A DNA stretch of 64,000 bases from JADKIH01 sp031417395 (GTDB lineage: Bacteria > Bacteroidota > Bacteroidia > AKYH767-A > 2013-40CM-41-45). The DNA lies in NCBI GenBank assembly GCA_031417395.1, contig JANOVM010000079.1, positions 6,205 through 70,204 on the forward strand, written 5' to 3'. Both the position numbers and the translations under genes were made by a program. Below, one piece after another: positions 53,838 to 61,249 of this stretch; the first letter of the stretch is position 1, and each line of letters begins with the position of its first letter. The notes beneath the pieces are model-generated. The model was given only the letters and a program-made list of their open reading frames with translations. It ran no database searches and had not been told where the DNA came from.

Positions 53838-54899
53838 TTAGTTTAATTTAGCTAAGAAATAATCGGCTCTAAGCTGGAGTAATCCTAAAAAGATCATAGC
53901 TATTCCCATCCATTTCAAAATACCCACAGCCCCAAGATAGGCCTTACCATATAAAAGGTGAATCATTAATTGAGGAAAAAAGAAAAAGAATAACGCTATA
54001 CCCGAGGTCATCAGGAAAACCAGTAAAGCAGCCTTTAGAAAAAACTTTCTCTTAATGATATTATCCTTTTCTTTTGATATTTCCGGGAACATTACATAAG
54101 AAATGGCTGTTGTGATAAATAGAGATATTCGTGCCAGGTTAAGTGCTGCAGTCCAGTTACCCGTAAACTCACTTGTGTAAAAATGTTTAATGAAGAGTGA
54201 AGGAAGATTCAGTAACGATTGTATTCCAATATTGACAATGAGTACTTGTAAGATAAACCTGTAAATAGGTTTATGTTCTATTTTTTCGAAGTTATTTTTT
54301 ACTTTCCATGTTTCTTTGATATACGGGAACACCATGAGAAAAGCAATTAAATATGCCATACCGTATGCCAGTATAGCACCATTCACACCATATCCTAAAT
54401 AAATAAAAACAAAAAGAAGTACCACTCTAGAAAATGATTCAAAGATTAAATTAAAGGCTAAAAATTTAAACTTCTTCATTCCGGGTAAAATACCATTGTT
54501 AATGGGTAGAAGCAGTGCAAAAACCAAAGTAATACCCACTAAAATTACCGGAACAATGGAATCTATTTTCAGAAACTCAGCAATAAATCTTGAGAAAATA
54601 ATGATAATAAAAAATATTATCATTGAAAATGCAAGGACATCGTTTTGTATTCTCTTCCTCAAAATAGCAATTTTACCCAATTCATTATTTGCATTAAACC
54701 TGGCTGTATATTTTGTTACTGCAAAACCTAAAGCTCCTCCCGGTAAAGCAACCAGAAGAAACAATGCCATTAAAGCTCCAAAATTACCATACGCTACCGG
54801 ACCGAGCATTCGTCCAGCAATAAAATGAAAAGTATACGCAAGCATATTGGAGAAAACAATTCCGGTAATTAAAATTGTACTGTTTTTTAATAAAGTCAT
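53838..54899 (-). CDS. Polysaccharide flippase (Wzx/MATE-like), shorter than usual
   Basis: 353 residues with about eleven membrane helices. N-terminus NSTILITGIVFSNMLAYTFHFIAGRMLGPVAYGNFGAL is the classic start of the Wzx/O-antigen flippase family (MviN/MATE superfamily). Usual length is about 420-480; this one stops after LGLLQLRADYFLAKLN, within what is normally the start of the last helices. The bases after the stop do not reopen in any frame that continues the family pattern, so the C-terminus is either truly short or decayed. It would move undecaprenyl-linked oligosaccharide across the inner membrane. Confidence 0.8.
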   Translation of the reverse strand: MTLLKNSTILITGIVFSNMLAYTFHFIAGRMLGPVAYGNFGALMALFLLVALPGGALGFAVTKYTARFNANNELGKIAILRKRIQNDVLAFSMIIFFIIIIFSRFIAEFLKIDSIVPVILVGITLVFALLLPINNGILPGMKKFKFLAFNLIFESFSRVVLLFVFIYLGYGVNGAILAYGMAYLIAFLMVFPYIKETWKVKNNFEKIEHKPIYRFILQVLIVNIGIQSLLNLPSLFIKHFYTSEFTGNWTAALNLARISLFITTAISYVMFPEISKEKDNIIKRKFFLKAALLVFLMTSGIALFFFFFPQLMIHLLYGKAYLGAVGILKWMGIAMIFLGLLQLRADYFLAKLN

Positions 54900-55038
54900 T
54901 TAATGTTTTTTAAAAAAAGAATATTAAAAATTCTTTTCAGTACTTCAATTCCCTTAAAAAGGATAATTTTAAAAATGAAAGCTCTTTGAAAATAGAGTGG
55001 TAATAAATTTTGTATAATTTGGTAATTAATATTCAAAA

Positions 55039-57069
55039 TTAATTTTGCTTATATATATACATTCCGAATACATCTTTTACCTGTGTCATGCAGCGTGTTT
55101 CGATTTCTTTAGGTTTATATGTAAATAGAAAATAGTTTACCCCAAGCTTTTTCAAACGGGGAGAGCAGGGATCCATAAAAATTGAGTAGTTATCATTCAC
55201 TACGTTATTCTCATTTAATTTGAATTGTATACTATCGTTCATGTCTATCAAATAAAGCATGTTTATGTGCGCATATCGATTGTAAATAAAATTATATTTA
55301 CCGGCCGGATCAAGAACAGCCATATCTTTTAATAAAGGCACTACTTTAACACCGTTAAAAACATTAATCCCATTCGCCTTAAGAAGATTTGATATATGCT
55401 GATCGCCAAAGACGGCCCATCGCGCATTTGGTTCTTTCCGGCTGATGTCTTCTGTTGCTTTCACAACCGGATTTTCCAGCACAGCTGAAAGTCCGGAAGT
55501 AAGCGGATGAATTTTTATATTCGAAAAAGTCATTCCCAATAATAGCACGGCGAGAATAGGCTGTGTATATTTTATATGTTTATACCTGATTAACAGATAA
55601 ACGGCAGATAATAAAAAAGTGATTGTGGATATTTGTTGGGAAGTGAAAAAATCTGCCGTGGAACTATTAATATTGTTGCATACCATCCAAACAAAAATTA
55701 TTACCGCTGTTGTCAGAACTCCCAGCTCCGCCCAGGAGAACTTGCCTGTTTTGAGCTGCTCTCTATTTCCGATAAAACAAAAAAGTAAAATACAATTACC
55801 CACACCTAGAACAGGAAGGGTTCGGTAAACGGGCGACATAGAAAGCAGAGATGCTTTACTTAATAAAGTCGGGAAGCCGATTAATACCCATACCAATAAG
55901 AAAATTACATAAGCAGATAATGTGAATAGAAGCCAATTCGGTTTTTTCGACTTAAAATAGTTATACGCTATTGCATAAAATACAATAGGAAAGAACATTA
56001 TAAATCCACTTGCTTCACAGATGTTAAGCCATTCCTTAGGGAAATGAGTATCGGACATATACATTCCAAAAAATTCCGAAAATAGTTTTCCTCCAATCAA
56101 ATCTCCCCCACTTGTGAATCTTTTTCCGGGGTAAGCAGTATTCAAGATAATGTCTGAGGTCTCCTTTATGAGGCCATAATAATGGAAAATGAAAAACAAC
56201 AAAACGAGAAAGCTAGCCGAAAAGATAGAAGTCCTTAACCAGATCTTTTCCCGGATGGTTTTATAATCATTCTTCCATAAAATAAAACCGATGAGTATTG
56301 CAAGGTATAGATAAATCAAGGGTATCTGCCACGGAGGATATAAGCTTACAATAAAACTGTAAGCGCAAATAATCATTAAGAGTCCTGAGAAAATTAATAC
56401 GTTCTTGTTTTTACTGTATAGTAAAAATAAAAATCCTAATACGATACCGTTAAGGTTTATCATATTTGTGCCAAGCCAATAAGACCACCATTGCATCCCT
56501 CCGGAAAGAAAGATAAAAAAAGTTCCGAAAATGGAAATCCAGAAATTACTTCGCGTAAGCACCATAAAAAGAATAAATGTGCTGATGATGAAAAAGAAGA
56601 TACTGAAATTCCAGGAAAAAGCAAAAGCCCTTTCTATATCGAAGACGAAATAAGACCATACGTTAGGTCTGAGTAACATAGAGAAATCCTTTACAGGTAA
56701 TCCAAACATTACAGGTACATTTCCATCACCAAATGTTTGATTGCTTATCGGAAATCCGGATTGGTATTGACCCATAATGCCCGGTGTACTTAACATCCAT
56801 TCGTCCTGGCGTATTCCTTTAGGTGTTCCTGCAATGACACTTTTAGGGTGCTTTTCACCAAAATACTGACTCCAAAGAGCAACAGAAGAAGTGTGAATTT
56901 TCAAAAGGCTAATTACAAAATAAGTTACAATCATAATTAGCAGGAAAACTTTCACTTTACTGTCAAATACTATTAATGAATTATTTTCAGGAAGGAGATC
57001 CGGTAATTTAGCTTTCCCCGGAAGCTGCTGACCACCACTCTTTTTTTTGCTATTATCTTTTTTAGACAT
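55039..57069 (-). CDS. Large polytopic membrane protein (DUF7657/YfhO-like)
   Basis: 676 residues. A Lys-rich, Gly/Gln-containing tail (about 40 residues) precedes about thirteen membrane helices. The first periplasmic segment contains GTPKGIRQDEWMLSTPGI and later GGMQWWSYWLGTNMINLNG, which I recognise from the DUF7657-type GT-C superfamily membrane proteins of surface-glycan clusters. A C-terminal periplasmic part of about 130 residues follows. It is presumably a glycosyltransferase or transport partner; no donor is known. Third in a minus-strand series (58634 to 53838) with gaps of 110-140 bp. Confidence 0.75.
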   Translation of the reverse strand: MSKKDNSKKKSGGQQLPGKAKLPDLLPENNSLIVFDSKVKVFLLIMIVTYFVISLLKIHTSSVALWSQYFGEKHPKSVIAGTPKGIRQDEWMLSTPGIMGQYQSGFPISNQTFGDGNVPVMFGLPVKDFSMLLRPNVWSYFVFDIERAFAFSWNFSIFFFIISTFILFMVLTRSNFWISIFGTFFIFLSGGMQWWSYWLGTNMINLNGIVLGFLFLLYSKNKNVLIFSGLLMIICAYSFIVSLYPPWQIPLIYLYLAILIGFILWKNDYKTIREKIWLRTSIFSASFLVLLFFIFHYYGLIKETSDIILNTAYPGKRFTSGGDLIGGKLFSEFFGMYMSDTHFPKEWLNICEASGFIMFFPIVFYAIAYNYFKSKKPNWLLFTLSAYVIFLLVWVLIGFPTLLSKASLLSMSPVYRTLPVLGVGNCILLFCFIGNREQLKTGKFSWAELGVLTTAVIIFVWMVCNNINSSTADFFTSQQISTITFLLSAVYLLIRYKHIKYTQPILAVLLLGMTFSNIKIHPLTSGLSAVLENPVVKATEDISRKEPNARWAVFGDQHISNLLKANGINVFNGVKVVPLLKDMAVLDPAGKYNFIYNRYAHINMLYLIDMNDSIQFKLNENNVVNDNYSIFMDPCSPRLKKLGVNYFLFTYKPKEIETRCMTQVKDVFGMYIYKQN

Positions 57070-57179
57070 TGTTGTTTTTGTTTATTTGTAGCCTATTAAG
57101 GTGCTGTAAAATATACACTTCATTCTAAGAAATTATTGTAAAACTATTAAAATTATATTGATTATAACATAATGTTTAT

Positions 57180-58634
57180 TTAACCAAAATATCTTTTAAT
57201 AAGAGTTGCTTGTGTTTGATATAAAGCAATAAACAATAATAGATAAACAAGAAATGCCAATACCTTTTTGTTCGAGAAATTTATTTTAAATGGTATTAAT
57301 CCACAGAACGCCAGGAAGAATGGAAAAATGGCTGGAATAAAGTACCTCCCTTGCACACCTTGTGCAACCAATCCCGTGTCTTCTTTGGTTGTCAGATATA
57401 ATGTTAATATAGTCAATACAAAAACAGAAGAAGAAGTGAAAATAAGAAGTAGTCTTTGAAATAAAGAAAGTCTGAAAGTCTTATCAACTTCAAAAAGGGC
57501 AAGAAAAATAATTAAAAAAGTGAAAATAGAATAAACACTTTTTGGTAATACTGTATCGAGGTATCCCAATATTCCAATAGCACTTTTGTAATACATTTCA
57601 TGAAAGGTCGATACTGTTTGGCTTATAATATCTGCCAACATCAAAGGATTGTTTATAAGCAAATCAGTTTTATTTGACGCGCTGGTCCCACTAATATCTG
57701 TTACACCCGATAATTTTAGCCAACTAAATGCGAAAACAATGGATAATAAAAAGGTAGAAATAACCACAATTATTGAAAGATTTTTTTTGATTCGGAAAAG
57801 AGCTGGAATGAAAAAAAGTAAAAGGAGGAAGGGTAAATAAATAAATTTTAAAATTCCAAGAATAAGCAGGATGCTTAATAAAATAAAAGTTTCTTTAGTA
57901 TATAAAAACCCCTGCCAATTATAGGACCTTTCAACAATTAGTGCAATAAAAAGGAATAAAAGGGAGAAGGAAACACAATCAGCATTATAAGACCCCGCCT
58001 GCGCCAGACACATTGGCATCAAGGCGATGGAAAGCATTAAGTACTTGCCAACAGGAATAATTTTTATCGCATGAGATACACAAAAGATGAAAAATAAAAG
58101 AGCAAATAATTTACCAAGGTAAAGTATATAAAGGACATTAAAATTTAGAATTTTACCTATAAGCATTGCAGGTAATTGAGGAATATAGCTAAAATAAAAA
58201 TAAACCCCTGCATCTATATTCACAAACGCTCTCTCATCTGCTTTCAGGGGTATTGTCAATGCCTGAGTAATTTGCCTGCTTCTGACTTTTTGATCAGGCC
58301 GCCAACTTAAATAACGAAATAATTTTAATGTGCTGTCGATACTTTTAGGAACATAATCCCCTGAAAAATTATTTTCTACTTTTTGAAAAGTCCCCAATTC
58401 CGCAAGTTTAAACGTTCGGTCAAAATGCGCAATTTCATCTGCCACCTGAAAGGGCGGAGTGGAGAAAATAAAAAGCGTTCCAAAAATAAAAGCGAAAATT
58501 GAAAAAACTATTTGTGGTTTAAGAACTAAATCTAACCAGCTATTCTTTTTCTGAGTTGGAGTTGTTTTTTTTACCGTTGCGGAAGGAGGTGCAGGGACTC
58601 TTTTTATATTCTTTTTTTTGTTCTGACCAGACAT
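57180..58634 (-). CDS. DUF2142-type polytopic membrane protein
   Basis: 484 residues. Lys/Pro-rich cytoplasmic N-terminus (about 35 residues), then about eleven membrane helices. The first periplasmic loop reads PPFQVADEIAHFDRTFKLAELG, the DUF2142 hallmark where an Asp-Glu pair followed by AHF resembles the catalytic loop of GT-C enzymes. Later comes a conserved-looking QGVQGRYFIP segment near the C-terminus. Members are linked to surface polysaccharide synthesis. Function at the level of substrate is unknown. Confidence 0.85.
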   Translation of the reverse strand: MSGQNKKKNIKRVPAPPSATVKKTTPTQKKNSWLDLVLKPQIVFSIFAFIFGTLFIFSTPPFQVADEIAHFDRTFKLAELGTFQKVENNFSGDYVPKSIDSTLKLFRYLSWRPDQKVRSRQITQALTIPLKADERAFVNIDAGVYFYFSYIPQLPAMLIGKILNFNVLYILYLGKLFALLFFIFCVSHAIKIIPVGKYLMLSIALMPMCLAQAGSYNADCVSFSLLFLFIALIVERSYNWQGFLYTKETFILLSILLILGILKFIYLPFLLLLFFIPALFRIKKNLSIIVVISTFLLSIVFAFSWLKLSGVTDISGTSASNKTDLLINNPLMLADIISQTVSTFHEMYYKSAIGILGYLDTVLPKSVYSIFTFLIIFLALFEVDKTFRLSLFQRLLLIFTSSSVFVLTILTLYLTTKEDTGLVAQGVQGRYFIPAIFPFFLAFCGLIPFKINFSNKKVLAFLVYLLLFIALYQTQATLIKRYFG

Positions 58635-59098
58635 TTGCTCGTGTGTTTGGCTGTAAATATATAAAAATCGTTCAATGCTTAAGTGTCCCTTATTAAGTCG
58701 AAAATTTAGCTTTTAGATGGGAAATCCAGGAAAGGGAAATGATAAAATTATGGTCAACATTCTTAAGACAAAGAGCCTTTTTCTCTGGTAAAGGGGGGAC
58801 ATCTTTTTAAAAGATCGAGGAAGTATTCATGTTATTGAAAATATACCCTTTCGTTTGAATAAATTGAAAGTGTTTATGCCACTGAAGTTTAATCATAAAA
58901 CTTTACAAGAATGCATGCAGAAATGGCTGAAGAAAATGTATAGCTCAGTGAAATATTATAATAAAATGAGGGCTTAACTTCTTTCCCCTTACGTGTGGTC
59001 TAAGCCGTGTGATAAATACAGTGCCAGTCAAAAGAAGAAGCAATGGTTTTATTGACAAAAAACAGGAATGAATCCGATAATTCAGGATTAAGGTGCAA
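58635..59098. other. 464-bp gap in the glycan region
   Basis: No gene with a proper start. An open stretch at about 58789-58977 on the plus strand (ends KYYNKMRA) reads like protein but lacks an ATG near its beginning; it may be a decayed remnant. Confidence 0.4.
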
Positions 59099-59845
59099 TT
59101 ATGGTTTCCGGAATATGTTCGTTTTGTAAATTCTTGTTTTAGCAAAGAAATAGAGAAACGACGTTCTTAAAACACCTAAACCATACGTAATACTTCTGGA
59201 AAGATTGATAGAAGATGAATCATCGGCGTATTTTGTAGGGCAGGTAACCTCCCCTATGTCAAATCCAAAATAAAAAACCTGTGCAAGGAGTTCGTTATCA
59301 AAAACAAAATCATCGGAATTCTTCATATAGGGTATGGTACTGAGGACCTCCCGGTTATAAGCACGATATCCTGTATGATACTCTGACAACTTTTGATTCA
59401 TTAGCAGGTTTTGGGTTAAAGTGAGGGTACGGTTGAAAAAATATTTATACAAAGGCATTCCGCCCTTTAAGGCACCTTGTCCTAAAATTCGTGAGGCAAT
59501 AACTACAGGATACAAGCCATAGGCTATTATACTGGCCATGGCAGTTATCAAAAGTGGGGTGTATTGATAATCGGGATGCAACATGATAACAATATCTGCA
59601 TTTAATTCTAAGGCTTTGTTGTAACACGTTTTCTGATTTCCTCCATAGCCTTTGTTCTTATCGTGCTGAATAACATGTTTTATGCCTATAGCACGAGCTT
59701 CTTCAACAGTATTGTCTTTACTTGCATCATCTACTATAACAACTTCATCTACAATATCCATAGGTATTTCATTGTAGGTTTTGCGCAATGTGGCCGCTGC
59801 ATTATAGGCAGGTAATACTACTACGACTTTTTTATTATTAAGCAT
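59099..59845 (-). CDS. GT2 dolichol/polyprenyl-phosphate-type glycosyltransferase
   Basis: 248 residues. Strong DPM1-like pattern: VVVLPAYNAAATLRKTYNEIP, EVVIVDDASKDNTVEEAR, NKGYGGNQKTCYNKAL, MLHPDYQYTP (the DxD site) and the NQKLSEYHTGYRAYNREVL signature of the polyprenyl-phosphate transferases. Ends in a short basic tail without the usual two membrane helices. Its -7 box is 30 bp upstream. It probably makes a lipid-linked sugar for the GT39-type enzymes of the region. Confidence 0.88.
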   Translation of the reverse strand: MLNNKKVVVVLPAYNAAATLRKTYNEIPMDIVDEVVIVDDASKDNTVEEARAIGIKHVIQHDKNKGYGGNQKTCYNKALELNADIVIMLHPDYQYTPLLITAMASIIAYGLYPVVIASRILGQGALKGGMPLYKYFFNRTLTLTQNLLMNQKLSEYHTGYRAYNREVLSTIPYMKNSDDFVFDNELLAQVFYFGFDIGEVTCPTKYADDSSSINLSRSITYGLGVLRTSFLYFFAKTRIYKTNIFRKP

Positions 59846-59874
59846 ATTTTACTAATATAATAGATGTAAAAAAA

Positions 59875-59882
59875 CAAATATA
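59875..59882 (-). promoter_or_regulatory. Putative -7 box for the GT2 gene at 59845
   Basis: Minus-strand TATATTTG, an exact TAnnTTTG match, 29 bp before the ATG. A TTTG lies 26 bp further upstream, longer than the usual spacer. Confidence 0.45.
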
Positions 59883-59996
59883 GTAAACAGTTTTTAATGG
59901 GACTTTGACAAAGCATCATTTATTATAAGCTTGGATTTATTTATTACCGGTGAATAATTCCTGATCATTTGATGTGAAACCTTGTTTTAACGGAAA

Positions 59997-60029
59997 ATGC
60001 AGGAATTAGTTTAAACTAATTTTCTGCAT
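59997..60029. repeat. Long near-perfect palindrome in a divergent gap
   Basis: The core AATTAGTTTAAACTAATT at 60004-60021 is an 18-bp perfect palindrome; outside it ATGCAG (59997-60002) and CTGCAT (60024-60029) are again complementary, with a 1x2 mismatch between. The element lies 100 bp before the methyltransferase gene at 60131 and 150 bp before the divergent GT2 gene. Confidence 0.6.
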
Positions 60030-60130
60030 AACTTAAAAAAATCATTTTTTAAATCGCAAAATACCTATAATATTGCAACCCTATCAATTGCTAATTTAAG
60101 CAGTTGAATAATTAAAATATGTAACAGGAA

Positions 60131-61072
60131 ATGATCCCTTTTGTATCCCCAAAAACAGGTCAGCCATTAAAACTGCAAGACGGTCATTTGCAATCAGACA
60201 GCGGCGAAAAATACACCATTGTTAAATCGATACCCCGTTTTGTTCCTGCTGATAATTATGCTTCCGCTTTTGGACTGCAATGGAAAACATTCTCGAAAAC
60301 CCAGCATGATAAGTATGATCAGTCTTCGCTATCCAAAGATCGCTTGGAGCGTTGCCTTGGATTTTCATTACGTGAATTAAAAGGGAAAACGCTTCTGGAA
60401 GTAGGAAGCGGATCCGGCAGATTTACTGAATTACTTGTTGATGCAGGTGCTCTTGTCCATTCTGTTGATTTGAGTGTTGCTGTTGAAGCTAACAAAGAAA
60501 ATATCGGTGACAAAGAGAATTTTGTTATTGCGCAAGCGAGTGTTTATGAACTACCTTTCCCAAAAGCTTCTTTCGACTTTGTTCTCTGTATTGGAGTAAT
60601 TCAACATACACCATCTCCCGAAAAAACTATTAAAGCTTTATGGGAAATGGTGGCTCCGGGAGGTAAAATCATTATCGATCATTACCGATGGAGATTATCG
60701 TATTATTTTAATACGAAGCCTCTTTGGAGACATTACATGAAAAGATTGCCTCCGGAAAAGTCAATGACAAAAATCAAAAAGCATGTTTCCTTTTTTTTTC
60801 CGCTTCATTGGAAGTATAGAAATAACAAAATAGCTTCCTGGCTGCTGCATCGTATCTCTCCGCTAATTGAATACATTAAAGTATTTCCCGAAAGAGATTA
60901 TGAATGGCATTATGAATTAAGTCTGCTCGATACGTACGATTCATTAACCGACTATTACAAACATTTAAGAACTGAAAAAAGTATTTATAATACACTTAAA
61001 AAACTACGAGCCTCCCATATTGAAGTTTGGCACGGTGGAAACGGTGTAGAGGCAAGAGCTATTAAACCCTGA
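60131..61072 (+). CDS. Class I SAM-dependent methyltransferase with zinc-ribbon-like N-terminus
   Basis: 313 residues. The N-terminal 45 residues (FVSPKTGQPLKLQDGHLQSDSGEKYTIVKSIPRFV) are a Trm112-like element, then the conserved FGLQWKTFSKTQHDKYD. SAM motif I is TLLEVGSGSGRFTELL, motif II VDLSVAVEANKENIG, and the later FDFVLCIGVIQHTPSPEKTI and VAPGGKIIIDHY are typical of the methyltransferases in O-antigen and similar clusters. The ATG at 60131 is preceded by AACAGGAA, a rare good Shine-Dalgarno-like sequence. Single-gene unit. Confidence 0.85.
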   Translation: MIPFVSPKTGQPLKLQDGHLQSDSGEKYTIVKSIPRFVPADNYASAFGLQWKTFSKTQHDKYDQSSLSKDRLERCLGFSLRELKGKTLLEVGSGSGRFTELLVDAGALVHSVDLSVAVEANKENIGDKENFVIAQASVYELPFPKASFDFVLCIGVIQHTPSPEKTIKALWEMVAPGGKIIIDHYRWRLSYYFNTKPLWRHYMKRLPPEKSMTKIKKHVSFFFPLHWKYRNNKIASWLLHRISPLIEYIKVFPERDYEWHYELSLLDTYDSLTDYYKHLRTEKSIYNTLKKLRASHIEVWHGGNGVEARAIKP

Positions 61073-61170
61073 GTATTACAATTCCTTATCCAAAGTCAGG
61101 TTTTTCCTTAAAAACATCTCGAAAGAGCTAATTAACAAGGGATTTTAATGGATTAATTCATAAAAAATTT

Positions 61171-61178
61171 TAACTTTG
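61171..61178 (+). promoter_or_regulatory. Putative -7 box for the repeat protein at 61250
   Basis: TAACTTTG matches TAnnTTTG exactly, 71 bp before the ATG. No -33 TTG at the expected spacing. Confidence 0.4.
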
Positions 61179-61249
61179 TATAGGGAACTATTGCATTTAT
61201 ACTAAATGCTTTGAAATAGAAAATTCAAAAGTGAATTGAGAATAATACA

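Noticed and set aside
58789..58977. Open stretch ending in KKMYSSVKYYNKMRA
   Set aside because: Starts at a stop-free point without ATG; too short to call a gene. Possibly a decayed remnant, so listed only in the gap entry.
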